A stretch of DNA of 52,628 nt from an uncultured Porphyromonadaceae bacterium (lineage in GTDB: Bacteria > Bacteroidota > Bacteroidia > Bacteroidales > Muribaculaceae), in contig CAMWLC010000015.1 of NCBI GenBank assembly GCA_947174995.1, positions 1-52,628 of the forward strand. The letters run 5' to 3'. Of the stretch, positions 35,671 to 43,655 are shown piece by piece. Position numbers and translations under genes: made by a program. Numbering within the stretch: position 1 is the stretch's first letter; every line of letters begins with the position of its first letter. The notes beneath the pieces are model-generated. The model ran no database searches, was not told the DNA's origin, and was given only the letters and a program-made list of their open reading frames with translations.

Positions 35671-35905
35671 AAAACAAAAACAGGATCCGTATCGCTACGA
35701 GTCCTGCTTTGCCAATATCTCTCGAAATCCTTCGAAAGGATACTGTCCTATCCTAATCCTACTTCTATTAATCCATAACTTTACTAATGCAACAATAAAT
35801 TGTCAATGAAACGATTGTATATCTTTCAGTCATGCCCTCCATGCGGAGGGAAATGTCTGTCCTGAGCTTTGGCAAGCGCTCTGCGCGAGCTGACCTTGTT
35901 TCAGC
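35671..35905 (-). ncRNA. Probable structured non-coding RNA of about 235 nt
   Basis: A full promoter (35910-35941) and a strong intrinsic terminator frame this stretch, which has no credible reading frame. The terminator is an 11-bp stem with one mismatch (35681-35691, 35696-35706), a TCGC loop and a T-rich tail (35671-35680). Internal hairpins include CCCTCC/GGAGGG (35837-35852) and ATCCTT/AAGGAT (near 35728-35742). A 5' segment GCTTGCCAA can pair with a 3' segment TTGGCAAAGC. GGACAG occurs twice. Candidates are the Bacteroidales-1 RNA motif, a 6S-like RNA or an unnamed RNA; I cannot assign it from sequence alone. It is not tmRNA or RNase P by their conserved motifs. Confidence 0.65.
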
Positions 35906-35909
35906 GGTG

Positions 35910-35941
35910 CAAAATTACTAACAAATTTTTGTCCTGACAAA
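35910..35941 (-). promoter_or_regulatory. Promoter of the non-coding RNA
   Basis: On the minus strand TTTG (35938-35941), 20-base spacer, TAATTTTG (35910-35917), an exact consensus match. It lies just past the surE stop and points away from surE, toward the terminator at 35671. Confidence 0.8.
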
Positions 35942-35989
35942 TTTTTTTAAGTTTTTTTGTCAATATTTTTTATTACAGTAAGCAAGTGT

Positions 35990-36763
35990 TCAAATTTGTA
36001 CACTTACTTCATGCTTCAGCCACTCGGGGAGGCTCGCTTCCGGGGCGGTGCGGTCGAGAAGCTGCGGCGTGAGGGAGGCTATGCCGTGGGCCAGACACCA
36101 TTCGTCGGTGTCGCGGGCGTCAGGCTCGTAGTTATCAAATCGCCCCGTGACCATATAGAAGGGTTCCCCCTGCGGGTCTATGTACTTCTCATATTCCTCC
36201 GTCCAGGCTCCGCGGGCCTGGCGGGTGAGGGCAATGCGCGTCGGGATGGGATGGCAGTCGGGTATGTTGACGTTCAGACACACCCCATCAGGCAACCCGT
36301 GCTCCAGCAAGGATGGAACAAGCATGTCCACAAACCGGCGGCAACCGCTGAAGTCGGCGTCGTCGCGGTGTGAGGTGAGTGAGAATCCTATCGAGGGGAC
36401 ACCGAGGGCACATCCCTCGAACACCGCCCCCATCGTGCCGGAATATATGACGTTGATGGCGGAGTTGGAGCCGTGGTTGATACCCGACACCACAAGCGAG
36501 GGGTTGCGGTCGCCAAGCACGGCATACCGCGCGAGTTTGATGCAGTCCACCGGTGTACCGTTGGTCTTGAAAAGGCGTGCACCCTCCACGGGCGACTCCA
36601 CCTCCCTGACACGCAGGGCCTGCGTGAAGGTCAGGGCCATTGACTGGCCGGAGCGCGGGCTGTCGGGACAGATGGCCACCACTTCATCATACGGGGCAAG
36701 GAATTTCATCAGTTCGCGGACACCATTGGCCAGATATCCGTCGTCGTTGCTTACGAGAATCAT
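35990..36763 (-). CDS. surE: 5'/3'-nucleotidase SurE
   Basis: The protein has 257 residues, normal for SurE. The N-terminal MILVSNDDGYLANGVREL carries the Asp-Asp metal ligands, DSPRSGQSMALT the Ser motif, and VSGINHGSNSAINVIYSGTM the Asn-rich active-site loop with AVFEGCALGVPSIGFSL after it. It removes phosphate from nucleoside monophosphates (and often short polyphosphate) in the cytoplasm. It follows a glycosyltransferase gene by 86 bases and probably belongs to the mtaB-GT-surE transcription unit. Confidence 0.96.
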   Translation of the reverse strand: MILVSNDDGYLANGVRELMKFLAPYDEVVAICPDSPRSGQSMALTFTQALRVREVESPVEGARLFKTNGTPVDCIKLARYAVLGDRNPSLVVSGINHGSNSAINVIYSGTMGAVFEGCALGVPSIGFSLTSHRDDADFSGCRRFVDMLVPSLLEHGLPDGVCLNVNIPDCHPIPTRIALTRQARGAWTEEYEKYIDPQGEPFYMVTGRFDNYEPDARDTDEWCLAHGIASLTPQLLDRTAPEASLPEWLKHEVSVQI

Positions 36764-36813
36764 TTTTTTAGTTTTCAGTGTTTAGTGTTTAGTTGGGTAC
36801 ATTCAAATGTAGG

Positions 36814-36831
36814 GACATCGCGTGCGATGTC
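36814..36831. repeat. REP-like palindrome
   Basis: GACATCGC/GCGATGTC with a 2-base loop, preceded by GTAGG. The same GTAGGGAC-plus-palindrome design occurs at 48067-48089. Confidence 0.6.
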
Positions 36832-36873
36832 TTCTAAAGGCGATGTCTTCTAAAGGGGATGTCTTCTAAAGGG
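36826..36873. repeat. Three tandem 16-bp units at a gene end
   Basis: GATGTCTTCTAAAGGS begins at 36826, 36842 and 36858. The array contains the stop codon (36850-36852) and last codons of the glycosyltransferase. Because 16 is not a multiple of three, a change in copy number would alter its C-terminus. Confidence 0.85.
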
Positions 36874-37857
36874 GATTATCTGGCGGAGTTGGTGCAGGGG
36901 AACGAGGGTGTGGCGTCCGGGGAGGATGGAGAGGATGTCGACGGCGGGGAACTCCTTGTAGTCGCGCTTCATGCGCCTGAAGTCCCGGTGCGCCTTCAGG
37001 ACGGCCCGCGTGTTGGGGAGATCCCCCTTGACAAGAAACATCAGCAGGGCGGCGGTGTCCATCAGCCGACGGAAGAAGAGCAATCGCTTTCCGCGGCTGC
37101 GGGGGAGGTTTTTATGAAGCAGCAGGAGGTTGTTGCGGAAGTTGAGATAGGTTTTCTGCGGATTTCCCTGCGCAAGGGAGGCCCCGCCGACGTGCCTGAC
37201 GGCCGAGTCGGTGAGGGCATATACGGGATGCCCCTGCGCCCTCATTCTCAAGCAGAGGTCTATCTCCTCCATGTGGGCGAAAAACTTCGGGTCGAGGCCG
37301 CCGGCCTCCCTGTACCACCGTGTGCGGACCATCAGGGCCGCCCCGGAGGCCCAGGCCACCTCCGCCGGCGCTCCGTCATACTGCCCCCGGTCGGCTTCAA
37401 CCTCAGAGGCCATTCTTCCCCGGCAATATGGGTATCCGAGGCGGTCGAGGAGTCCACCGGCGGCGCCGGCATACTCGAACATCCCCGGCTCGCGATATGA
37501 GTGTATCTTCGGCTGGCATCCCCCCGCCTGCGGATTGGCCTCCATGAACCGCAACAGGGGCTGCCACCATCCCTGCTCCACCATCACGTCAGAGTTGAGA
37601 AGGAGGGTGTATTCATATCCCGTGGCCTCGATGGCATGGTTGTATCCCTCGGCAAAACCGTAGTTGCGTCCCAGTTCCAGCACGCCCACCTGCGGAAAAT
37701 TCTCGCGCACCCACTCCACGGAGCCGTCGTCAGAGCCATTGTCGGCCACTATCAGGTCGGCCTCCGGCGAGATGGTGTGGCGTGCCGCCTCGGGAAGGAA
37801 TTCCCGGAGGAGAGCGAGACCGTTCCAGTTGAGTATTATGACGGCGAGTTTCTTCAT
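36850..37857 (-). CDS. Glycosyltransferase family 2 (rhamnosyltransferase-like)
   Basis: The protein has 335 residues. LAVIILNWNGLALLREFLPE, LIVADNGSDDGSVEWVRENF, LGRNYGFAEGYNHAI and YTLLLNSDVMVEQGWWQPLL are GT2 motifs of the group often labelled WbbL/rhamnosyltransferase, and KFFAHMEEIDLCLRMRAQGH is the catalytic-base region. It overlaps the end of mtaB by four bases. The final residues FRRHPL are encoded by 16-bp tandem repeats. It is outside the main polysaccharide locus, so its product is unknown; a lipopolysaccharide core role is possible. Confidence 0.9.
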   Translation of the reverse strand: MKKLAVIILNWNGLALLREFLPEAARHTISPEADLIVADNGSDDGSVEWVRENFPQVGVLELGRNYGFAEGYNHAIEATGYEYTLLLNSDVMVEQGWWQPLLRFMEANPQAGGCQPKIHSYREPGMFEYAGAAGGLLDRLGYPYCRGRMASEVEADRGQYDGAPAEVAWASGAALMVRTRWYREAGGLDPKFFAHMEEIDLCLRMRAQGHPVYALTDSAVRHVGGASLAQGNPQKTYLNFRNNLLLLHKNLPRSRGKRLLFFRRLMDTAALLMFLVKGDLPNTRAVLKAHRDFRRMKRDYKEFPAVDILSILPGRHTLVPLHQLRQIIPFRRHPL

Positions 37858-39188
37858 ATCGTGTCTGTCTGCGGCACTCCGGCCATCGTCTCCTCCTCTT
37901 CGGGGTCAAGTCCGGTGAGGAGCGTCGGAGTCACCATATTGTAAAGCCTCGGGTCGGCGGGGGCGCTGACCCGGATGTAATTGTCGGTGTGGCCGTGCAT
38001 CACCGTGTCCTCGGGTGAGGCGGGATGCTCCCAGAGTACGGGGCGCGTCTCCCCGGCCATCTCCTGAAGGCGGCGGCGCATCAGGCGGTCTGACAGGAGG
38101 GAGAGCGCGGCCACGCGGCGATGTTTCTCCTCCTGGCTGACGATATGGTCGATGCCGAGGGCCCGTGTGCCGGGGCGCTCGCTGTAAGGGAACACGTGCA
38201 GACGGTCCACGCCCGAGGCCTCGGCGAAAGCAAGCGACTTCTCCCACTCCCCGGGGGTCTCCCCTCTGGCCCCGGCTATGATGTCGGCGGCTATGAAGGC
38301 ATCGGGTATCATGGAGCGGATGAATTGTATGCGCGAGGCGAAGAGGGCCGTGTCGTAGCGGCGGTTCATCAGACGCAGCACGGCGTCGGAGCCTGACTGC
38401 AGGGGGACGTGAAAAGAGGGCATGAAGGCCCTTGACTCCCGGGCTATCCATGTCACTATCTCCTCGGTGAGCAGATTCGGCTCGATGGAGGATATGCGGT
38501 AACGCTCTATACCCTCCACGCCATCCAGGGCCTTGAGTAGGTCAAGGAAGCTCTCCCCCGTGTCGAGTCCGAAACATCCGACGTTGACACCCGTAAGCAC
38601 GATCTCCTTCCCCCCCTCGGCGGCCACACGGCGGGCCATCTCCACGAGTTCGGCAGTGCGCCCGGAGCGGGAGCGACCCCGGGCGAAGGGTATGGTGCAG
38701 TAGGTGCAGAAATAATCGCAGCCATCCTGCACCTTGAGCCAGTATCGCGTGCGGTCTCCCCTCTCGCAGGAGGGGCGGAACGTATTGATGTCGAGGGCCG
38801 GGGTCACCTCCACGCGCCGAATGCGATCTCGCCGCCACGCGTCGATGAAATCAGCCATACGCAACTTCTCGTCAGACCCCAACACGATGTCCACCCCCTC
38901 GACGGCCGCCACCTCTTCGGGCTTGAGCTGGGCATAACATCCCGTGACGACCATCGTGGCGTCAGGATAGCGAGCCGCGAGGGAGCGTATCAGACGGCGT
39001 CCCTTCTTGTCGGCCGTTTCGGTCACGGAGCAGGTGTTGACCACGCAGATGTCGGGGGCCTCCCCGCCGCGCGCCCTCACCACCCCGCGCTCCGCCAACA
39101 TACGCCCGATAGCCGAGGTCTCGGCATAGTTGAGCTTGCAGCCGAGCGTATAGTAGGCTGCCCGCAGTGTTGTCGAATCGTCAGTCAT
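37854..39188 (-). CDS. mtaB: tRNA t6A37 methylthiotransferase MtaB
   Basis: The protein has 444 residues from ATG 39188; an upstream in-frame ATG lies across the promoter. The N-terminal UPF0004 cysteines are in TLGCKLNYAE, VNTCSVTETAD and VTGCYAQL. The radical-SAM CxxxCxxC is in GCDYFCTYCTIPFARG. The C-terminal TRAM-like part includes VMHGHTDNYIRV. It converts t6A37 to ms2t6A in tRNAs reading ANN codons, using two iron-sulphur clusters. The promoter is so close that transcription should start at or within a few bases of the ATG. It heads the unit with the GT2 gene and surE. Confidence 0.95.
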   Translation of the reverse strand: MTDDSTTLRAAYYTLGCKLNYAETSAIGRMLAERGVVRARGGEAPDICVVNTCSVTETADKKGRRLIRSLAARYPDATMVVTGCYAQLKPEEVAAVEGVDIVLGSDEKLRMADFIDAWRRDRIRRVEVTPALDINTFRPSCERGDRTRYWLKVQDGCDYFCTYCTIPFARGRSRSGRTAELVEMARRVAAEGGKEIVLTGVNVGCFGLDTGESFLDLLKALDGVEGIERYRISSIEPNLLTEEIVTWIARESRAFMPSFHVPLQSGSDAVLRLMNRRYDTALFASRIQFIRSMIPDAFIAADIIAGARGETPGEWEKSLAFAEASGVDRLHVFPYSERPGTRALGIDHIVSQEEKHRRVAALSLLSDRLMRRRLQEMAGETRPVLWEHPASPEDTVMHGHTDNYIRVSAPADPRLYNMVTPTLLTGLDPEEEETMAGVPQTDTI

Positions 39189-39194
39189 AATGTG

Positions 39195-39226
39195 CAAAGT
39201 TAGTAAAAAAGGGTGGTTTTTACAAA
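39195..39226 (-). promoter_or_regulatory. Promoter of mtaB (near-leaderless)
   Basis: On the minus strand TTTG (39223-39226), 20-base spacer, TAACTTTG (39195-39202), an exact consensus match. The -7 box ends seven bases before the ATG, so the transcript would have almost no leader. Confidence 0.85.
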
Positions 39227-39242
39227 AATTTCGGCTTTGCAC

Positions 39243-39273
39243 TTGACAAAAGCCTCCTTATTTATTATCTTTG
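39243..39273 (+). promoter_or_regulatory. Promoter of ftsX
   Basis: TTG (39243-39245), 20-base spacer, TATCTTTG (39266-39273). It is back-to-back with the mtaB promoter, with 16 bases between the two -33 boxes. Confidence 0.85.
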
Positions 39274-39323
39274 CGCACTGATACCCATTGGTTTCGCGGA
39301 GCCGGAACCGGGGCCCCTGAATT

Positions 39324-40202
39324 ATGAAACAGCATAAAGAGGTAAAAATCTCATATTTCGCCGCCCATCTCACCACCATCGTGAGCGTCACGCTCGTGCT
39401 CCTGATCATCGGCACGATAGCCCTGGTCAGCCTCGGCGCGGCCGGCGAGAGCCGGAGATTGCGCGAGAAGATAGAGCTCAGTGTGGTCATGGCAGACACG
39501 GTGGGCAACGACCGCGCGGCGCAGGTGTGTGACATCGTGGCTACACAGCCTTACGCCCGCGGAGCACGCCTCATCACCCGCGAAGAGGCCCTCCACATCT
39601 GGACCGAGGAGACCGGAGAGGACCTTGAGGAAACCTTCGGCGTCAACCCCCTCTCGCCCGAAATCACCTTCAGCGTGGCCGCCGACTACGCCTCCCCCGC
39701 CAAACTCAAAGCCATATCGGCCGGACTGATGAAGCTCTCCGGCGTGGAGGCCGTGGCCGCTCCCGACGCCTCGATGGTGGAGGCCATGCACCGCAACATA
39801 GAGCGCCTCACCCTTATACTCGGCGGCATCGCCCTGGTGATGATAGTGATTTCCTTCGTGCTCATCAACAACACCGTGCATCTCTCCATCCATTCCCGCC
39901 GCTTCACCATCCACACCATGCAGCTCGTGGGAGCCACCCACGGCTTCATACGGCGTCCCTTCGTGGGCAACGCCATGATTTCTGGCCTCATAGCCGGCCT
40001 CATAGCCTCCGGCATACTGGCCGCCGTATACTTCTCCGCCCCGGAGTTGGGGCTGGAGGACGCCGTCGCGGCCATCCCGCGCGAGGCCCTCGCCCTGACG
40101 GCGGCCATGCTCGTCTGCATCGGAGCGCTCATCTGCGCCCTGGCCGCCTCCATCGCCACCACGCGATACCTCCTCAAAGACTACGACCAATTATTCAGAT
40201 AA
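39324..40202 (+). CDS. ftsX: Cell-division ABC transporter permease FtsX
   Basis: The protein has 292 residues, with an N-terminal membrane segment (about 17-40), a periplasmic domain (about 41-165) and three further segments near 172-195, 218-245 and 258-282, the FtsX topology. HSRRFTIHTMQLVGATHGFI is the typical cytoplasmic coupling region after the second helix. With FtsE (not in this window) it would control peptidoglycan hydrolases at the division site. It starts the plus-strand unit with the DUF3098, uppP, truB and queA genes, as in other Bacteroidales. Confidence 0.92.
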   Translation: MKQHKEVKISYFAAHLTTIVSVTLVLLIIGTIALVSLGAAGESRRLREKIELSVVMADTVGNDRAAQVCDIVATQPYARGARLITREEALHIWTEETGEDLEETFGVNPLSPEITFSVAADYASPAKLKAISAGLMKLSGVEAVAAPDASMVEAMHRNIERLTLILGGIALVMIVISFVLINNTVHLSIHSRRFTIHTMQLVGATHGFIRRPFVGNAMISGLIAGLIASGILAAVYFSAPELGLEDAVAAIPREALALTAAMLVCIGALICALAASIATTRYLLKDYDQLFR

Positions 40203-40227
40203 GTACTTGAAAACTTACTCAACACAA

Positions 40228-40539
40228 ATGGCAGAATCCACCTCCCCGCACTTCAGGGACCGGGCCCCCAGGCCCCAGGCCCTAAAACGTGTCCCGGACT
40301 CCGAGCGCCCCTTCGGACGCCGCAATTTCATCCTCATGCTCGTCTCCCTCCTCCTCATAGCCATCGGTTTCATACTCATGGCCGGACCCGGATCCTCGCC
40401 CGAGACCGGCTTCAATCCCGACATCTTCAGCACACGCCGCATCGTGGTGGGCCCTACGATGGCCTTCATCGGATTCCTCCTCATGGCTTTCGCTATCGTT
40501 ATTCCTCCTGTCAAGAAACAAAGCACTCACAACAAGTAA
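40228..40539 (+). CDS. DUF3098 small membrane protein
   Basis: The protein has 103 residues from ATG 40228; a TTG seven codons upstream is less likely. PFGRRNFILMLVSLLLIAIG and the pattern of two hydrophobic helices (about 38-58 and 78-97) with FNPDIFSTRRIVVGPTMAF between them mark the DUF3098 family. This family often follows ftsX in Bacteroidetes. Function unknown; a link to division or envelope synthesis is suggested only by position. Confidence 0.88.
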   Translation: MAESTSPHFRDRAPRPQALKRVPDSERPFGRRNFILMLVSLLLIAIGFILMAGPGSSPETGFNPDIFSTRRIVVGPTMAFIGFLLMAFAIVIPPVKKQSTHNK

Positions 40540-40548
40540 TTTACAAAA

Positions 40549-40584
40549 GTTATTGACAGGTTGTCTACAACCCCTGTCAATAAC
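40549..40584. promoter_or_regulatory. 12-bp perfect inverted repeat before uppP
   Basis: GTTATTGACAGG (40549-40560) and CCTGTCAATAAC (40573-40584) flank a 12-base spacer in the 71-base gap between the DUF3098 gene and uppP. There is no T tract, so it is not a standard terminator. It may be an operator or an mRNA processing or stability hairpin. Confidence 0.6.
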
Positions 40585-40610
40585 CTGACCCACCCATATA
40601 CTCTGCATTT

Positions 40611-41438
40611 ATGAACTGGTTAGACGCATTAATTCTCGGCATCGTGCAGGGGCTGGCGGAATACCTCCCCATCAGCTCCAGCGGCCACCTTGCCATCTTC
40701 CGCGAGATCCTCGGCATCGACCTGGCCGGCGAACAGGCCCTGCAATTCGACATCATCCTCCACGCCGGCACGGTGTGCTCCACCATAGTCGTGCTCTGGC
40801 CCCTCTTCCGTCGCCTCCTCCTGAGCTTCTTCGGCTGGAAGAGGGATGCCGACTTCTGGTATGTGTGGAAAATCATAGTCAGCTGCATCCCAATCGCCAT
40901 CGTGGGCTTCTGCTTCAAGGATCTTGTGGACAGTCTCTTCGAGGGAAATCTCATGATAGTGGGCGTCTGCCTTCTGGCCACGGCCGGCCTGCTGGCCTTC
41001 GCGCATTTCTCTGACCGCAATCCCTCTGGGGGCAAGATGCTTCCCGCCTCGCGCGGACGCGACATAGGATGGTGGGACGCGCTGACCATCGGTGTGGCCC
41101 AGGCCGTGGCCGTGCTCCCCGGCCTGAGCCGCTCGGGCACTACCATCGCCACCGGCATCATCATCGGCGACAAACGCGACAAGGTGGCCTCCTTCTCCTT
41201 CCTCATGGTCATCATCCCCATCCTCGGGGAGTGCCTTCTCGGAGTGAAGGACATCCTCGCCGGTGAGGCCGCCGGAGACCCCGAGGTGGGTGCCGGATGC
41301 CTCGCCATAGGATTCCTCACCTCCTTCCTCGTGGGTTGCGTGGCCTGCAAATGGATGCTGCGCCTGGTCAACAAAGGGCAGCTCGTGTGGTTCGCCCTCT
41401 ACTGCCTGGCAGTCGGTATACTCTGCCTCGTGTGGTGA
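40611..41438 (+). CDS. uppP: Undecaprenyl-diphosphatase UppP (BacA)
   Basis: An integral membrane protein of 275 residues with eight or so hydrophobic segments. The two active-site regions are present: LAEYLPISSSGHLAIFREIL near residue 15-35 and LPGLSRSGTTIATGI near residue 165-180. It recycles undecaprenyl diphosphate to the monophosphate carrier used for peptidoglycan and for the capsule genes elsewhere in the window. It lies between the DUF3098 gene and truB. Confidence 0.95.
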   Translation: MNWLDALILGIVQGLAEYLPISSSGHLAIFREILGIDLAGEQALQFDIILHAGTVCSTIVVLWPLFRRLLLSFFGWKRDADFWYVWKIIVSCIPIAIVGFCFKDLVDSLFEGNLMIVGVCLLATAGLLAFAHFSDRNPSGGKMLPASRGRDIGWWDALTIGVAQAVAVLPGLSRSGTTIATGIIIGDKRDKVASFSFLMVIIPILGECLLGVKDILAGEAAGDPEVGAGCLAIGFLTSFLVGCVACKWMLRLVNKGQLVWFALYCLAVGILCLVW

Positions 41439-41484
41439 GCATGACAAACGACCCTGTTTCACACTCAATCTACCCTGCTCTGAC

Positions 41485-42210
41485 ATGGATTTCATCACAG
41501 GAGAGACAATAGGCATTGACAAGCCCCTGGGGTGGACCTCCTTCGATGCCGTGAAGCGAGTGCGCGGAGCCATACAGCGGCGCCTCGGAGTCAAGAAATT
41601 CAAGGTAGGCCACGCCGGGACCCTCGACCCCCTGGCCACAGGAGTTCTCATCATCTGCACCGGACGCGCCACACGCTCCATAGAGAGCCTTCAGAACGGT
41701 TCCAAGGAGTATGTGGCCACACTGCGCCTCGGAGCCGTGACCCCGAGTTTCGACCTCGAGACTGAGATTACGGAGACCTTCCCCACCGACCACATCACCG
41801 AGGAGATGGTGCGCGGCGTGCTACCCGATTTCACGGGGCGCATCATGCAGGTGCCCCCGGTGTTCAGCGCCGTCAAGGTGGACGGCAAACGGGCCTACTC
41901 CCTGGCACGCAAGGGACGCGATGTGGAACTCAAGGCCAAGCCCCTCGAAATCGCCGAGTTGGAACTCCTCTCGGCCTCCCTGCCCGAAATCACGCTGCGC
42001 ATAGTGTGCAGCAAGGGCACCTACATCCGCGCCCTGGCCCGCGACATCGGCGAGGCCCTCGGATGCGGCGCCCACCTCACGGCCCTGAGGCGCACCCGCG
42101 TGGGCGACATCTCCATCGCCGACTGCGTATCCATACAGCAGGCCGCCGACATCATCGGGGCGTGTCCTCTGGAGTTTCCCGACGACTACCGCCACCCGCT
42201 GTCTGACTGA
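41485..42210 (+). CDS. truB: tRNA pseudouridine-55 synthase TruB
   Basis: The protein has 241 residues. Catalytic aspartate motif GHAGTLDPLATGVLIICTGR near residue 50, then GRIMQVPPVFSAVKVDGKRA and IVCSKGTYIRALARDIGEAL, all standard. It makes pseudouridine 55 in the T loop of tRNAs. It follows uppP by 46 bases and precedes queA by 67, a common Bacteroidales order. Confidence 0.97.
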   Translation: MDFITGETIGIDKPLGWTSFDAVKRVRGAIQRRLGVKKFKVGHAGTLDPLATGVLIICTGRATRSIESLQNGSKEYVATLRLGAVTPSFDLETEITETFPTDHITEEMVRGVLPDFTGRIMQVPPVFSAVKVDGKRAYSLARKGRDVELKAKPLEIAELELLSASLPEITLRIVCSKGTYIRALARDIGEALGCGAHLTALRRTRVGDISIADCVSIQQAADIIGACPLEFPDDYRHPLSD

Positions 42211-42277
42211 GTGCACCGCGACCCACACATTTCATACTTCTTCACCACTTACTTCATACATCTTAGTTTATACATAA

Positions 42278-43330
42278 ATGAAACTGTCCCAGTTCAAGTT
42301 CAAGCTTCCTGACGAACTCATCGCCCGCTACCCTTCGGAAAACCGCGATGAATGTCGGCTTATGGTGGTGGATGCCCGCACAGGCTCCATCTCCCATCAT
42401 ATCTTCAAGGAACTCATCAACTACTTCGACGAGGGTGACGTCATGATCTTCAATGACACCAAGGTCTTTCCCGCACGCCTCTACGGCAACAAGGAGAAGA
42501 CCGGCGCCCGCATAGAAGTCTTTCTGCTGCGCGAGCTAAACGAGGAAAACAAATTCTGGGATGTCCTCGTGGAGCCGGCACGCAAGATACGCATAGGCAA
42601 CAAGCTCTACTTCGGTCCCGACGACTCGATGGTGGCCGAGGTGATCGACAACACCACTTCGCGTGGCCGCACGCTGCGCTTCCTCTACGACGGCCCCCAC
42701 GATGAGTTCAAGGCCGAGCTCTACCGCCTGGGCGAGACTCCCCTGCCGGAGTATATCGACCGCCCCGCCGAACCGGAAGACGAGGAGAGATACCAGAATA
42801 TCTACGCCGTCCACGAAGGGGCCGTCATGGCTCCGGCCGCCGGTTTGCATTTCAGCCGCGAGCTGATGACGCGCCTCCAGATCAAGGGGATCGAGCGCGG
42901 GTTCCTCACGCTACACTGCGGCAGGGGCAATTTCCGCGACATCGATGTGGAAGACCTCACAAAGCACCGCATGGACAGCGAGGAGATGATTGTGGGCGAG
43001 GAGCTCGTGGAGCTGGTCAACGCCGCCAAGGACCGCGATGCACGCGTCTGCGCCGTGGGCACCTCCGTGATGCGCGCCATCGCCACTGCCGTCTGCATGA
43101 ACGGCCATCTGATGACTTACGAGGGATGGACAAACAAGTTCATATTCCCCCCCTACGATTTCACCGTCTGCAACGCCATGGTCAGCAATTTCCACCTCCC
43201 CCTGAGCACGATGCTCATGATGGTGGCCGCTTTCGGAGGATACGATCTCATCATGGATGCCTACAAGGAGGCCGTCAAGGAGCAATACCGCTTCGGGGCA
43301 TACGGCGACGCCATGCTCATCCTGCGCTGA
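42278..43330 (+). CDS. queA: S-adenosylmethionine:tRNA ribosyltransferase-isomerase QueA
   Basis: The protein has 350 residues. [20 protein letters not shown] at the N-terminus, [31 protein letters not shown], and [20 protein letters not shown] near the C-terminus are the conserved QueA segments. It transfers ribosyl from SAM to preQ1 in tRNA to give epoxyqueuosine. It is the last gene of the ftsX-to-queA unit; a strong terminator lies about 160 bases downstream. Confidence 0.97.
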   Translation: MKLSQFKFKLPDELIARYPSENRDECRLMVVDARTGSISHHIFKELINYFDEGDVMIFNDTKVFPARLYGNKEKTGARIEVFLLRELNEENKFWDVLVEPARKIRIGNKLYFGPDDSMVAEVIDNTTSRGRTLRFLYDGPHDEFKAELYRLGETPLPEYIDRPAEPEDEERYQNIYAVHEGAVMAPAAGLHFSRELMTRLQIKGIERGFLTLHCGRGNFRDIDVEDLTKHRMDSEEMIVGEELVELVNAAKDRDARVCAVGTSVMRAIATAVCMNGHLMTYEGWTNKFIFPPYDFTVCNAMVSNFHLPLSTMLMMVAAFGGYDLIMDAYKEAVKEQYRFGAYGDAMLILR

Positions 43331-43349
43331 GACCCGGAAAAACAGGGGC

Positions 43350-43415
43350 AAAAAAAAGATTAGGTGTCTCTCGACAACTAATCCTCTAACCTTAAATCTA
43401 ATACCATGAAAAACA
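43350..43415 (-). ncRNA. Short conserved RNA unit, copy 1
   Basis: On the minus strand, TAACTTTG (43420-43427) is an exact -7 box, though its -33 box is poor. The following CACGTGTTTTTCATGGTATTA is nearly identical to copy 2. About 30 bases later comes an 11-bp terminator hairpin with one mismatch (43358-43368, 43373-43383; loop TCTC) followed by eight T. The predicted RNA is about 66 nt with a conserved 5' half and a unit-specific terminator. A second promoter reading uses TTTG (43420-43423) as -33 and TAGATTTA (43393-43400) as -7. Either way the unit is promoter plus terminator with almost nothing between. It could also act as the recO terminator. Confidence 0.5.
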
Positions 43416-43488
43416 CGTGCAAAGTTAATGATTTTTTGAGCTAAATAAAAATTTTTCGTCGAAAAAATTCAGTGATTTACAAGTAATT

Positions 43489-43532
43489 AACTCTCCGCAA
43501 GCCTTTTTCAAACGCGCTTGCGGAGAGTTTTT
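43489..43532 (+). terminator. Strong intrinsic terminator downstream of queA
   Basis: A perfect 14-bp stem (43489-43502, 43516-43529), a 13-base loop and a run of T make a classical terminator for the plus strand. The rest of 43331-43655 holds the short RNA unit and an A/T-rich stretch with no gene that I can support. Confidence 0.85.
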
Positions 43533-43655
43533 CCTTTCATTATGACATCGCGTCGGGGGTATCTTTCACGGTTTTGCGCCGGAGAGCCCTATTTTAACTT
43601 TTACACCCCGCCGGGGGATAGCATTTTGAAAAAATCACATTCCCGCCTGAAAAAA

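Noticed and set aside
35471..35677. N-terminal extension of MurF-Alr rich in I-Y-K and T-Y-K
   Set aside because: It crosses a full consensus promoter, a leader hairpin and 9-bp tandem repeats; the family normally starts near the ATG at 35470.
35671..35905. tmRNA or RNase P RNA identity for the non-coding RNA
   Set aside because: The tRNA-like ends of tmRNA and the conserved core segments of RNase P RNA are not present.
43406..43444. Plus-strand mini-frame beginning MKNTCK, with a similar MKNT start at 45334
   Set aside because: The conserved DNA block ends after a few codons, the second copy stops after seven codons, and the same block reads as a consensus promoter on the minus strand with a terminator behind it.
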